Origin: Crossaster papposus
Taxonomy: Eukaryota > Echinodermata > Asteroidea > Velatida > Solasteridae
Assembly (NCBI GenBank): GCA_037893245.1
Contig: JBAIAA010001153.1
Span: 1 to 64,000 of the forward strand
Reading direction: 5' to 3'
DNA length: 64,000 nucleotides
Position 1 is the stretch's first letter. Each line of letters starts with the position of its first letter. The notes below the pieces were generated by a model that ran no database searches, was not told where the DNA came from, and saw only the letters and a program-made list of their open reading frames with translations. A program made the translations under genes and the position numbers. Below are positions 29,601 through 42,322 of the stretch, one piece after another.

Positions 29601-31659
29601 ACAAACTATTATGATTACAGTATTACAATTGTTAAAACAAAAAGTATCATTATTAAAAACAATTATAACAGTTTTAAAAAAAAAGGAGACAAAGACTGAA
29701 CGTAGGCCTATATCATATGTTTCCTAGTTCCGGATCATGAGTAAAGTATGTAAGTATACACGCACAAGCAATTTTAAAGTGACGTGTTCTGTGGGTCAAA
29801 GTTTATCGATTTGCTGCACCATATGCATGGCCACGTTGCGCGCTGAAGACAACAATTTCCTAAACATTTTTGTGTGCAATTATTTCTTTTAAACTTTAGG
29901 CATTCGGTTAATAGGCCTATAGAGTATAACTATGGACGGATGTAGCCTATATTTTATCAGAAAGGCTGCTTGACTATATCCGCGCAGTTTTTCAAGCGAT
30001 CCGGAACTAGGAAAAGCATGAAAAGCGATGTCAGTTCGTCGTGGCCTTGGCCAACATGTATTTTCAAAAATAGAAGTAAAACTTTTTACTTAGATTAGAA
30101 GCTTTTTAATATTTTTACTCCTTCAAGTACAGTTCATCAATCATGCTACATCATCATGTCTATAGTATTTTATTTGCCATCACTCAAAAGGTGAACAAGT
30201 ATTAATAATACACCCATTTCACTTGATTATCGAGGATTGGCCTAGGTATAGCCGATATCCTAAAGCAGCCTTAATATGTTTTGCGATCCCGATATCCAGA
30301 ACGGCAAAACCGTACGTTACACTTGTGTGTGTCCACTTGGCACTCGGTTGCCCGGCCCCGGCCCCGCGCGGCCACGGCGCGGCCAGCACTGCAGCATGTC
30401 GACGTCAAACTCAAAGTCAAACTTCTTGATGGTGTCTCCCAATCTCGAAAAGATTATTTCCAAACCATGAGCAGATGAGTAACAAAAGTACGAAAATTGA
30501 GTTACAAAACCTTCTTCTTATTCATCCAGACTGCTCGCTTCTTGCCTGATGAAAACCGTTTCAATAGACGTAGTGAACTTCGATTTCAAAAAGTGATCAA
30601 CACATTTTAGTCAGTTACCTAATACAACGCGTATTTACTCAGCGCAAATTAGGGCTGGGAACTTGACCAAGAATCGGTGTAAAGTTCCCGGATGAAAGAA
30701 TTTGATGATCTGCTCGGAACATACCATTTTTGAAAGGGGTGTAAGCACGACATTCTTTAACAGAAAATCACTCAAAAAAAATCGCTTTTTAATATTAAAA
30801 CCCAACTAAGCAGAAAATATTGGATGGATATAATTAAATATGCCAATGAAACATTATTTTTGTTGCCATTTTCGCAATCCTTGGGCTGTATTTTTCATAT
30901 GACCCCCTGTATTTTTACAATGGTAGGCCTACGACCAGGTCAACTCGGCCCCAATCCAACTCGGCCCCAGTCAACTCAGCACCGAAGCCGAGACAGCTTG
31001 ACCGTCGAGACAATTTAACTTTTTCCACCAAAATATTGGTGGGACCGAGCGAACAGCGCACCGTACGCTCTACACGCGCTGCATGTACACATCGATTTCG
31101 GGTTGTGTGGACGGTCGAGTTGTCTCGACTTTGGGCCAAGTTGATTTGGGGCCGAGTTGACTGGGACCGAGTTTCCTCTCGCTCAGAAAACAACCGCCGC
31201 ACAGAATTTGGCGATCTTTTTTCCCCTCTCTAACTTCGTTAATAATGCTTGTAATGGATTGAAACTTTCAGAGATGAGAGATAAGATAAAAAAGGGCGGC
31301 TAAAGAAATGTGTGATGACACTGAACTATAGGCATACATTTACATGATTTCTCAAACGTTAACATTACAATTATGTACTGCTCTAGTCTGCAGCCCAGAT
31401 TACGGACGCAAATTGCCTTTCCTGCTTTTTCTCTCCATATAGCCACTTTTTTCTCTGACGATATGGTTTTGAAAGGATTTTTAAAGAACATGCAGTTATG
31501 AACCCCAAAACATGATTTCCTATTTAGCTATCTTCGTAATCGTAGGAAAATTACAAATTCGCAATGCCTGCTAACGAGGTAGGCGCGGACATGGCCTAGG
31601 CCTACTGCCTTTATAAAGAAAGCATCAAAAGTAAAGAAATCATTGAAAAACATTTCGAC
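29601..31659. other. Unassigned interior of the 6.6-kb element
   Basis: Holds a short inverted pair cctagttccggatc / gatccggaactagg (29723 and 29999), a 70-bp GC island at 30345-30415 with three overlapping short ORFs I do not recognise, and the inverted block 30930-31200. No supported gene. Confidence 0.4.
30930..31200. repeat. Inverted repeat with CAACTCGGCCCC motifs
   Basis: caactcggcccc/gtcaactcggc on the left is mirrored by ggggccgagttgac on the right, with inner mirrored parts (gagacaatt / gtctcga). A MITE-like hairpin of ~270 bases. Confidence 0.55.
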
Positions 31660-32043
31660 AAAAAACACGACAATATTACCATTGTTTTACTACAATGATA
31701 CTGTAGTATTACTGCAGTTTTCATTGCAGTAAAGTTATAGTATTAACAAACATATTAGTATTACCATTGTTTTACTACAATGATACTGCAGTATTACTGC
31801 AGTTTTCATTGCAGTAAAGTTAAAGTAAATCTACAGTAAACTATGAATATAAATACTACAGTATTACTTCCAAAATACTACAGATTCACTATAGTTTGAC
31901 TTGTGATTTTATTGTAGTAAAACTATAGTAACTTTACTTTAGGAGAAACTTTACTTTTACTCTAATTACTACAGTAAAACTTTATGTACTGCAGTAAAAC
32001 TATAGTTTTACAATAGTAAAACTATGGTGGATTTTTATAAGGG
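31660..32043. repeat. Right terminal region of the 6.6-kb element
   Basis: Two direct ~85-bp copies (attaccattgttttactacaatgatactg...) followed by more ACTGCAGT-type pieces, ending in the TIR. Confidence 0.6.
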
Positions 32044-32364
32044 AAGGAGTCATTTTGTTGAGACTATTGAAGACTAGAGTAGCCTTTTTTGACTAAACTC
32101 TTTTTGAAAAAGGAGCCCAATTAGGATGAGCAAACATATCCTCTGAAGGGGTGAAAGCACATTCAAGGATTATCCGCGAGGCTCTTTCAAGACATTTGTT
32201 AAAATAATATGTGAGAAGTGTACCTCACTCGCCACACCGTACATTATTACTCTAATGTTGGCATAACTAAAATTACAAATGGTGTGTGTATAGGCTGTGT
32301 TGAGCCTGACGAACATAATAGCAGATTCTGCTTAGTATTCCTTATTTAGACACAACAGCTTTCC

Positions 32365-33703
32365 TAATGCTGCTCTCATACTGTGGCGAATATGCTAGCG
32401 AATGTGCTTAAGAATGGAAATATTTGACAATCGCTCAAACTTCGCAACATTCGCCTTGTCTTCGTAAGCATTGGTAACAAATTCGGAACGTTCACAAGTC
32501 ATTTTCTACCTCCTTACGAAGATCGATCAAATTAATTAGGAAGCGCTTCCTAAATTTTAGCGAATGTTGTGAAAATGGCCATTCGCCGTCGATTTTCGTA
32601 AGCATTGGTAAGCCATTGGTAACGTTGGTAAAGCGTGCGTAAGCGTTGGCAACGTTCATTAGCTATTCGTAATGGCCCTGTCACACCAGAACATTTTAGG
32701 CCAACGCGTGAGTAGCGTGTTGTAATTTTGGCAACACGCTGGCAAACGCTAACCAATGCTAGGCCAGCGTTAGCAACACGATGAGCGCGTTACTCACACG
32801 CTGGGACACGCTGTCATACGCTGAGGACATTTTTTTTTTTCAAAATAGCTACAATTTCCAGCGTTTGCCAGCGTGTGACTGCACACGCTGGCGGCGCGTT
32901 TTAGATTTGTTACTCACGCATCGAACACGCTAGGCGATCGTTATCAACCCGCTACTCACACGCTGGCGTAAGTAACGGCCTTCTTGCGCGCCGCTAGCGT
33001 GTGCAGTCACACGCTGGCAAACGCTCAATTTTTTTAAGTATGTTGAAAAACGTATTTTTGTCTCAGCGTGTGACAGCGTGTTCCAGCGTGTGGGTAACGC
33101 GCTCAGCGCGTTGCGAACGCTGGCCTAGCGTTGGTCAGCGTTTACCCACGTGTTGCCGAAATTTCAACACGTTGGCCTAAAACGTTCTGGTGTGACAGGG
33201 CCATTACTGTAGTAGCGCGTCATCTTTTTGTACAACTAATCATGTGTTCGTTGCCGTACGCTGGCGCGCGTTGGACCGTGCTACTCACGCGCTGGGCAGT
33301 CGTTCATCAGTCGTTGAGCGCGTTACTAACGCGTTATTCACGCGCTGGCGAACGCTATGAACCCGTTATTAACGCGTTATGTACACGCTGAAATCACGGT
33401 TCAACTTGACTTTTTCTGTGGAAGTTCAGCGTTTGCCAGCATATCAACTATTTTTAACGCGCTACTCACGCGTTGGCCTAAAACGTTCTAGTGTGACAGG
33501 GCCATTAGGCATTGGCAAGCGTTTGTAAGCATTCGTAATATAAGTAAGATATTTAAGAAGAGGTCGAGGGACGACCGAGGACGACCGACGGGTGACCAAG
33601 ATGAAAATATTCACTATCCCATCGCAATTTTTGGGCGAATTCACGGCGAAATTCAAATATTCATATTCGCAAGAATATTCGCCACAGTGTGAGAGCAGCA
33701 TTA
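32365..33703. mobile_element. 1.34-kb foldback with nested GC-rich element
   Basis: The ends taatgctgctctcatactgt and its mirror at 33684-33703 form ~40-bp TIRs with few mismatches; inner parts rich in gcgaat/attcgc continue the mirroring. A second element is nested inside (32671-33206). TA next to both ends may be the target site. Confidence 0.65.
32671..33206. mobile_element. Nested hairpin, GGCCCTGTCACACCAGAAC ends
   Basis: Inverted ends ATGGCCCTGTCACACCAGAA with inner arms rich in acacgctggcaaacgct and its complement. A further half-copy with the same end (ggcct...gtgtgacagggccatt) runs on to 33506, so two insertions or a partial duplication lie side by side. Confidence 0.7.
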
Positions 33704-35893
33704 TATTAATGTTTGATAATCTACACGTTAATGTGGAGTCATCAGCGTACATAAATAAGTTTCAGTTTGGGGCAATACAAAATGGAAGATCACTATAGTA
33801 CAATGAATAAAAGTGGACCTAGTATGTGTTTACGGGCAGGACCTTTGATATGGTGCCGCCAATATTCACAGATGACTACGATCATTCAGGTATGACTCAA
33901 ACCAATTAATTACAGAAGATGACGTGTTCATCCTAGATCTAGTTTCTTTGGTAAGATTTCATGATCAACACAATCAAATGCTTTACTGAGACCTATAAAC
34001 ACACTGTCTGTAACTTCTCCATTCTCCATGGCCTCAAAACACCTGTTTGTTAAGTCGTGTAGGGTACTTTCAGTTGAGTGCATGAGTCTATAAATCCTGA
34101 TTGACAACTAGGAATCAGATTGTTTTTATCAAGATAGCTATATACCGACGAATGCACCCATATTTATAAATATAAATAATTGGCAGTATACAAATATGCC
34201 GATAGTTACCTGTACTGCATTATCACCTCTTGGTGTTACTAAAGCATGTGTCTAGTTTTTAGGGTATCTCTCACATCGTATAGACAGGTAAAACGATATA
34301 AGGTGAAGCAATTTTGATAATTTTAACACTAATGCCATCCGGACCTGTTACTTTCCCAACATGGATGATATTTGCTGTTTAACAAACTCTTCTGTAACAT
34401 TAGGTAATACGCATTCATCATCAAGAGAACCATTAATAAAGGCGTCAGTATTGTCATCTATTTCAAGTTCACGCAAAGGGTAATTTCCAGCAGTACGCTT
34501 GCCGAATGTTGAAAAGTGTCCATTTAATGTATCAGCAATCGGTCGACGGAATCGTCAATTGAATATGCCTATTTCCCCCGTTTGGGGAAGTAATCGAATT
34601 TGGTACAATGTTCTGTTTCTTATATCTCATTCAGAGTTTTCCACAGCATAGATGAATTGCTTTTATTTTCTTCTATGGCGGATGTGCAATGTGTACTCTT
34701 TTTACTGCGTATTGTATTACAGTCAAACCTTGATATAGCGGCCATCGACGGTGCCGGTTTTTGTGGCCACTATACGCAAGTGGCCACTATAGCAAAACGT
34801 ACACATGTACACACACGCATACATGTACATGTATGAAGTCCAGGAACCAAACAACAGGGGAGATTTCAAAGTCAACAGAGGGCGCACTTCATTTCTGCGG
34901 CCGGAGTACACAGGTTTTACGGCAATGTAATTGTACACATTTTATTTGCTGTGGGCTATTATGGGCTGGCCACTGGCCGCGTTACGCAGTGGCCGCATTA
35001 GTAGAAATGGTTATGGTAGGTTTATGCAAGAATCAAACTGGGACCAAGCAAAGGTGGCCAGTTAAGCCAGGTGGCCGCTGTATCAAGGTGGCCGCAATGG
35101 CAGGTTTGACTGTAGTTACATTGTTCAGCAGTTAATTTGTTTTTTTTGAATCCCAATGGATTTGAAAGACTTTGTGATTTGCAATTTTGTGTACACAATC
35201 GCGCTGTCGCAGAATTTCGCTATCGAGCCACGTATACTGAGGCGCCCCGGATGCGTTTGGTTTTAACTGGCGCACGGTTGACAATACAAATGTACTCATA
35301 AATATGGTGTGCCATAATTATACACAACGCTTTATCAACATCATAACAATTACTAAAAACATCTTGCCATGGTGCATTAAGGAGGTCGTCCGTATGCATT
35401 ACTGTCTATATTTTTAGACATCGAACATTTTATTGAGCGACCTTTCATTTTTGGTGTTTTCCAACTGTGTAACCAATAAACAATATAATGATCACTAATT
35501 AGGACTGGTAAGACATCATAGTCAATTATTGTGAGCTCTGGGTAGGAACTAAACATGAGATCGATAGTAGTTTGAGTGAATTCGGTGACACGTGCTGGGT
35601 CATGTATGAGTTGCGCCATTTGGAACAAACTAAAACAAGAATTGAGTTTATACTATCGTGTTCCTCTGAAACATCGCAATTAAAGTCCCCAGTAATTTAT
35701 ATACATTCCTATGAGGCCTTAGATTATCACTCAGTTTACCCATAAATTCGACAGAGCTTGAAGGAGGCCTATAAATAGAAATATACAGGCTGTCTTTGTT
35801 TACACTTAATTTCAACCCTATACACTCGAGTGTCGAGTTTTGATAGGAATTTTGAAGCGCTGATACAACACACGTGATGTGCCTTATTACCAA
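33704..35893 (-). pseudogene. LINE relic (endonuclease + RT), minus strand
   Basis: The minus strand first shows endonuclease pieces (ISIYRPPSSSVEFMGKLSDN near 35770, and RVTEFTQTTIDLMFSSYPEL...VLISDHYIVYW near 35470-35590), then RT-side sequence homologous to the relic at 40640-41480, with many stops and frameshifts. A pogo-like MITE has inserted at 34720-35112. It cannot be functional. Confidence 0.75.
34720..35112. mobile_element. pogo/Tigger-like MITE
   Basis: 393 bp with TIR CAGTCAAACCTTGATATAGC at the left and its mirror GGTTTGACTG at the right, flanked by TA on both sides (34718-34719, 35113-35114). Internal gtggccactata/gtggccgc motifs are mirrored. The related LINE relic at ~41700-41745 lacks it and shows the empty site. 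Confidence 0.85.
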
Positions 35894-36178
35894 TTTAAAT
35901 TATAAACCTCATATAAACCAACCTATTTAGGAAAATTACAGCGAAAGCGAAAGGTGTATGACTACCTGTTGGTGTCACAATGGTGTCTAGTATAACTATA
36001 ATGTTCCGTCGCGTGAGTGCAATAAAATTAGTATTATGAAGCTTTCTATTGATTGTAAATTTGTATCTATTTTTCTTTTTGTGCCCTGCGAAATAATAAA
36101 TAAATGAATAAATAAATAAAAGCTTTGCAAAGGTATTTGATTGATATAAAACAAATGAGGAATCTTTTTTATTTGCAG
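35894..36178. other. Unassigned intron sequence before MAM1 exon 2
   Basis: AT-rich; contains (ATAA)n near 36095-36120 and the polypyrimidine tract leading to the acceptor. No gene. Confidence 0.5.
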
Positions 36179-36322
36179 ATGGAACTGGAACCTACTTGTA
36201 TCGAGAGGCGTCCGATCGGAATAATGGCAACGATGCAACTCTTGTTAGCCCAGACATCAATGTTTCATCAGGAGGCTCATTATGTTTCACTTTTTGGTAC
36301 AATATGTTTGGACAGAAAACGG
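36179..36322 (+). CDS. MAM domain 1, exon 2
   Basis: A 144-nt phase 1-1 exon between atttgcag and gtaaga. Encodes GTYLYREASDRNNGNDATLV, then SPDINVSSGGSLCFTFWYNM, then FGQKTG: the middle third of the MAM fold with the third cysteine and the conserved FWYNM motif. Joins in frame to exon 1 (23717-23860) and exon 3 (37843-38073). Confidence 0.9.
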
Positions 36323-36679
36323 GTAAGAAATTAATTAGACTTTATGTTTGTTTAACTGAGGTCAGCGATAGTAATGTCAAATAACCACCATGGGTCCCTA
36401 GCTTGCATTTATTTACATCAAATCCCACCTGCCCCTCTAAAAAACATCAGATTTCACCCTCAAAACGTAAACAAAATTACCCGACCCACCACCCGAGATA
36501 CGAATATTCATCCACTAAAAAATGCCTACTTGTGATCTTCATAAAAAGTGAAATTTCCAGTAAGATTTCGGGAGCTCTCTGGTGTTTTTGGACTGTTCAT
36601 TTTGCACCCCTGTTTAAAATTGAGTCGTTTACCTTGATCATAGTTAGTGACATACATGAACATGTCATGTCCATTAATG

Positions 36680-36990
36680 GGGTGGCATGGGTGGCTTGTG
36701 TGTAAAGCACTCTCACCTCTCACTAATGTGGCCCGTGTTTGATTCTCGGCCCAGACCATAATGTAAGTAGAGTTGAGCGTAGGTTCTCTCCCGTGCCACA
36801 AGGGTTTTTCTCTAGGTTCTTCTCCAGGTTCACCGTTTTTTCTCCCTCCGCTGTGCTCCGTAGTCTTGAGTCAATGTGGCCGGCTGCCGTAGGCGCCTTT
36901 AAGTGCCAGCGGCTCGACTATGTTGTAGCAACGTCCTTCGCAATTCAGCATCCCAGCTGCGAGTAAGGATGATTAGCCTCCCCAATTATT
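36680..36990 (+). mobile_element. tRNA-derived SINE-like element
   Basis: GGGTGGCATGGGTGGCTTGT with AAAGCACTCTCACC forms a tRNA-like head; gtGTTTGATTCTC (36736-36747) stands in for the B-box. Next come CTCTCCCGTGCC and GGGTTTTTCTCTAGGTTCT, the same body layout as the SINE at 2985. The 3' end is uncertain. Confidence 0.55.
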
Positions 36991-37224
36991 ATAAATTGTG
37001 AAGTTGTGATTTATTTGGTGTTAAGTTATTATACAAATATCAAATGGTTTGAGGGTGGGTAGTTGACATTAATTGCTCCCCGAGGTATTGGAAGCTGACG
37101 TATATCGACTACCCACCCGAAATAAACCATGCATGTTATATTTGTTTTAGTATATTACATTCTAGTTGCATTACACACAATTGCTCAATTGCTTTTTTAT
37201 ACAGGCAACCCCTTAACTACGATT

Positions 37225-37535
37225 TTTGGTAGTCGCTTGTATTTTGTGTATACCCCTAAGCTGTTTTGGTTTTATGGCTTTATATGTTCACACAGCTCTT
37301 TGTCATAGGTCAGAGACCCAGAAACCAGCTGGTGTTGTTGAATAAGACAAGACAACAATAGCACCATTGATTGCTTGGGAAGGTCTCGCGGTGAAATCCA
37401 GACCTCATAAAGCTGCGACGACGTGCCGCCATGTTGCTTATACACCAAATACTACGTACTGTATTCGATAGTCGCTTGTATTTCGTGTATACACCCAAGC
37501 TGTTTTGGTTTTAAGGCTTAAGTTCACACATTATT
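37225..37535 (+). repeat. Two direct copies of a 60-bp segment
   Basis: 37229-37290 and 37463-37530 both read gtagtcgcttgtatttNgtgt...aagctgttttggtttta. They flank ~170 bases that include aaaccagctgg and may be the ends of a small repeat. No gene. Confidence 0.5.
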
Positions 37536-37842
37536 TGGCATGCTTTGAACTAGGAATACATGTAACATGAGATTTGTTTGACCTTTGATGAACAAAATTA
37601 TTGCTTTTTTTTTTACGGCGAAGCGACTATCAGAAATAGTACGGTGGCACGTCGGAGGGTGCTGCCATCTTGTATCATGCTTCACAATTTCATCGTAACG
37701 CACATGCATAGTAGACTAGCACATGGGTAACCCATGCGTATGCGTGAATAGCTGCACATTTTTCAAAAATCACAAATAGCGGCTGGCTCGTGATGGTGAA
37801 TGGACCAGTAAGAATTTATAATAACCTTGTTTTTTCCCACAG

Positions 37843-38073
37843 GTTCTCTTAATGTATACGTGAATCCAGTCAATCTTGACCATGTAGAATCAATCACAGC
37901 CCCACTGTTGAGTATTTCTGGTCAGCAGACCGGCCAAAGAGCATGGCTGCAAGCTCAGGTTGACTTGTCTAACCAGGCTGCAGATTTCAGTGTGTCCGTG
38001 GAACTGATAGCATTCAACAGTATAAGTGATTTTGCAATTGACGACCTTGCATTTGTTGAACGTGAATGTGCAA
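37843..38073 (+). CDS. MAM domain 1, exon 3
   Basis: A 231-nt phase 1-1 exon between ttcccacag and gtaagt. Encodes SLNVYVNPVNLDHVESITAP, then GQQTGQRAWLQAQVDLSNQA, then FAIDDLAFVERECAS: the last third of the MAM domain with GQQTG-x3-WLQA, the AIDD motif and the fourth cysteine. MAM1 thus has all four cysteines. Confidence 0.92.
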
Positions 38074-38405
38074 GTAAGTAGCATTCTGCAATTTTTTGAA
38101 ATTATATTTTTGGACAATTATTCTGTCTCTGTTTACCTTGGTTATAGGTTGGCATACTAAAGTTCCAAGGTAATGTTACACAACAACTATGGCAATGTTG
38201 GTCTACTATATACTTGGGCTTGTTGAGAGGAAAAGCAGCAGAAAGAAGGTGAAAAGGAGGGCGAGGGGAGGGCTAGAAGGGGTGGGGGGAGGGGGGATTG
38301 GGGGCGGGAATTGTTGCCAAACGAAAGGCCAAACAAAATCTTGCTCTTTATTTACCATGAGCCCTTTAAATACACATCTGAGCTGCGTTTTACTCTTGCT
38401 TGCAG
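38074..38405 (+). other. Intron MAM1-MAM2
   Basis: A short 332-nt intron with a G-rich stretch (38276-38310) and a normal pyrimidine-rich acceptor. Short ORFs across it are chance extensions of the exon. Confidence 0.7.
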
Positions 38406-38549
38406 ATACAAGCTTATCATTCAACTGCAGTTTTGATGAAGGAGCGTGTGGTTGGACTCAGTCCACTGATGATGATTTAAATTGGGCTTTAGAACGAGGA
38501 GCTACTCGATCATTTCATACCGGACCGGGAATGGATCACACTACTGGAA
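38406..38549 (+). CDS. MAM domain 2, exon 1
   Basis: A 144-nt phase 1-1 exon between gcttgcag and gtaagc. Encodes DTSLSFNCSFDEGACGWTQS, TDDDLNWALERGATRSFHTG and PGMDHTTG. Same length and layout as exon 1 of MAM1 and MAM3; closest to MAM3 (WALERGAT shared), which points to duplication of whole three-exon modules. Confidence 0.92.
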
Positions 38550-40059
38550 GTAAGCTGCTTTTAATAGTAGGGCTGTGCATCAGCAGCGAGTACTCGACCG
38601 TTGATACCAGGAACCGATTCCAGTGTATGGAATTGAGTACTTATCATAGCCATAGCCAACTTTATGAATTAGGCATAGTAACTCTCAGATGATGAAAGTG
38701 AAAGGTTTTAAATGGAATTTTGTTTAACCCTATAACCCTATAACCCCCCTATTGGTTTTACAGGTCTTTCTTGCTAAATACAGAGTCCAACTGTGACTTG
38801 CATGGGCGTCAATCCTGGGGGGGACAGGGGGACACGTCCCCCCCATATTTTGAAGGGTGGGGGACACAATATCAAATGTCCCCCCCCCCCCCCCCCCCAC
38901 CGTGTTTTTGAACTCGTGTATCTCATAATATAGTCGAGGAGCCCAGCCGAGTTTAATCATAATTTTGAGTGCAAAAGGTTTGAAGCGTGGGATATGTAGG
39001 GCCAGGGTGACTGGGACAACTGTAAAATGGGTTTTCTTAAGTTTGGCGAGTGGTGCGTTGGGAGGGGGGAGCCCCTGACAGACCCCCAAAAATTTGATTT
39101 AATCATAATCTTGAGTGCAAACATAATTTCTTCGAAGTCGAAAGTTTGTCGTGTTTTAGGATTTGTATACTTAAAAAAAATATAATTGGTGCTAAGTACA
39201 TTTAAGAAGGTCTTTAATTAGTGCTAATTACACGTTTAATCATAATTTTGAGTGCAAGGATAAAACAAGTGTCAATGTGTAGCTGACACCTTGCTGGAGT
39301 AAAATTCGCCACTTAAGAAAGTTTCAAGTGGTGCCATACCTAATTAAGAAAGAACCAAAGGTCATCATAAGTCATTAAACACTAATAATTATAACTTGCA
39401 TTTATGTTAATATCAACAGATTATCGTAGACCGATCACTGATCACAAGCTTAAGAACATGATATATAATGCAAAGTCTAATTAAGAAGGTATGTAATTAG
39501 TGCTAATTACACGTTTAATGTGTAGCCGACACCTTGCTGGAGCAAAATCCACCACTTAAAAAAGTTTCAAGTGGTGCAATCCCTAATTAAGAAAGGGTCA
39601 AAGGCCATTAAAACTAAAAGTTAATAAACACCGATAATTATAATGTTGAGTGCAACTTGCATTTCTATGTGGATCAACCGTTTATTATGGACCAATCACT
39701 GATTACACGGCGCAATGTCCGATCAAAATGTCCGAATAATAAATGATTATAATAATAATTGAAATCATAAAACGAGCGTCAAAGTGTACATGTACTTTAC
39801 CAAACGCAGGGAAAAAAACCACCACATAAGAAATATTACAAACAGTCATGAAGTTGATTGCAATTGCCTGTACCCTCTCAAACACGAATGGGTGTAAATA
39901 TGAAATACGTTAAAATTAGGGAATATGAGATCACCGGAGCTTATAATTTTAGGAACTTAACTTCTTAGTAGTTTTTAAGCTCAAACAAGGTTTGCATTAA
40001 AGTAGACAACAGTCAATACTGAGAACTTTATTGTAATGATATCATTAACATCGGGCGAT

Positions 40060-41800
40060 GAGCTGCTTTGGAGTACGAAGTTACGTTACGTTGTGCCTTA
40101 GTACAGTGGCTCGATAGCGAATTTCCTAAACTTGTGCAGCAGCGCGATCGTGTAAACAAAATTGCAAAGCGCACAGGCTCACAAATCCATTGGGATTAAT
40201 ACAAAGACCTGTGGCACAATGTTAACTAATGCAATCCGCAGTAAAAAGAGTGAACACTCGCACATCCGCCTTAGAAGAATTCAAAAGCAATTCATCTATG
40301 ATGTGGAAAACTCTGCAGGAGGTACTCCCTAATGAGCAGACAACTGAACTGTAACAAATTCGATTACTTCCCCCAAAATGGTGAAACATTGACGATTCCG
40401 CCGACATTGCTGATACATTAAATAAACACGTTTTAACAATCGGCAAGCGTACTGCTGGTAATTACCCTTTGCGTGAACTTGAAATAGATGACAATACTAC
40501 CTTTAAGTCAACATTGGATATTTTCTGCCTTGTACCAATAAGCATACATTTAGTTTTGGTGGCGTTTAATGCTATAGATTGTTTCTTACGTACCAGTTGT
40601 GAAAACTATAACAGCTGTGTTTAAGCTGCTTTCTATTATATTAATGTTTGAGGAGCCACACGTTAATGTGGAGTCATCAGCTTACATAAATAAGTTGCAG
40701 TTTGTGGATATACAAAATGGAAGATCACTAGTATAAACAATGAATACAAGTGGACCTAGTATCGACCCCTGCAGAAAACCAGTGTTTACGGACAGGAAAT
40801 TTGATATTTACAGACTGACTACGATCACTTAGGTATGACTTTAATAAACCATGATTACAGAAGATGACATGTTCATCTTTTCTAGTTTCTCTAGTAAGAT
40901 GCCATGATTAACACAATCAATACTTTACTGAGATCTATAAACACACTGCCTGATCTGTGCCTGTAATTTCTCTATTCTCCATGGCCTCAAAACACTTGTT
41001 TCTTAAGTCGTGTAGGGTGCTTTCAGTTGAGTGCAGGGGTCTAAATCCTGACTGGCAACTAGGAATCAGATTGTTTTCATCAAGGTATCTATATACCAAT
41101 GTGTGCACCTATCTTTCAAAAATCTTAGAGATGATTAGCAGTATAGAAATAGGCCGATAGTTACCTGTATATTTACATCCTCCCTTGTTAATTGGTGTTA
41201 CATGTACTAATGCATGTTTCCAATTTTTAGGGTATCGCTCACATCTTACAGACATGTTAAAAATACAAGTTAAATATTTAATGATATAAGGTGAAGCAAT
41301 TTTGATCATTTTAACACTTCATCCAGACCTGTTGCTTTCCCAACCGACATACCGATAGATGATATTTGCTTTTGAACAAACTCTTCTGTAACATTAGGTA
41401 CGGTACTATGCATTCTTTATCAAGAGAATAATTGATAGAGGCGTCAGTATTGTTATCTATTTCAAGTTCACACAAAGGGTCATTACCAGCAGTACCGACC
41501 CTTGCCGATTGCTGAAAAGTGTTTATTTAATGTATCAGCAATGTGAGCGGAATCGTCAATATTTCACCATTTGGGGAAGTAATCGAATTTGGTATAGTTC
41601 AGTTGTCTGCTCATTAGGGAGTACCTCCTGTAGAGTTTTCCACATCATAAGTGAATTGCTTTTTATTTCTTCTAAGGCGGATGTGCGATCAAGTGTTCAC
41701 TCTTTTTACTGCGTATTACATTAGTTAACATTGTGCCGCAGGTCTTGTATGAATCCCAATGGATTTGTGAGCCTGTGCGCTTTGCAATTTTGTTTACACA
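40060..41800 (-). pseudogene. LINE reverse transcriptase relic, minus strand
   Basis: The minus strand at 41109-41309 reads IASPYIIKYLTCIFNMSVRC, ERYPKNWKHALV and YTGNYRPISILLIISKIFER: the fingers/palm entry of a LINE RT (NYRPISIL...SKIFE). Downstream homology to 33720-34640 continues to about 40640. 40095-40460 is a piece of the same LINE in opposite orientation. Multiple breaks; non-functional. Confidence 0.8.
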
Positions 41801-42322
41801 ATTTTGTTTACTACTAAAAGGTTATGTTCCTATAATTATAAACTCCGGTGATCTCATATTCCCTAATTTTAACGTATTTCATATTTACACCCATTCGTGT
41901 TTGAGAGGGTACAGGCAATTGCAATCAACTTCATGACTGTTTGTAATATTTCTTATGTGGTGGGTTTTATTCCTGCGTTTGGTAAAGTACATGTACACGT
42001 TGACGCTCGTTTTATGATTTCAATAATTATTATCATTCTAATAATTTATTAATCGGACATTTTGATCGGACATTGCGCCGTGTAATCAGTGATTGGTTCA
42101 TAATAAACGGTTGATCCACATAGAAATGCAAGTTGCACTCAACATTATAAATGCATGTATCGGTGTTTATTGACTTTTAGTTTTAATGACCTTTAGTTTT
42201 AATGACCTTTGACCCTTTCTTAATTAGTGATGGCACCACTTGAAACTTTCTTAAGCGGCGGATTTTGCTCCATGCAGCAAGGTGTCAGCTACACATTAAA
42301 CGTGTAATTAGCCCTAATTACA

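Larger units (their letters stand above)
25443..32043. mobile_element. 6.6-kb element with CCCTTATAAAAAT termini
   Basis: The left end CCCTTATAAAAATCTACC and right end GGTGGATTTTTATAAGGG are inverted copies. Inside both ends lie many CTGTAGTATTACTGCAGT-type pieces that are themselves inverted. No transposase is visible. The body includes a 110-bp tandem array, a 2.84-kb palindrome and unassigned AT-rich DNA. Target duplication is unclear (aa at most). Seen: the TIRs. Inferred: that everything between them moved as one unit. Confidence 0.5.

Noticed and set aside
30223-30480. Overlapping short ORFs across a GC island
   Set aside because: Three frames are open at once because of GC-rich sequence; no motif was recognised.
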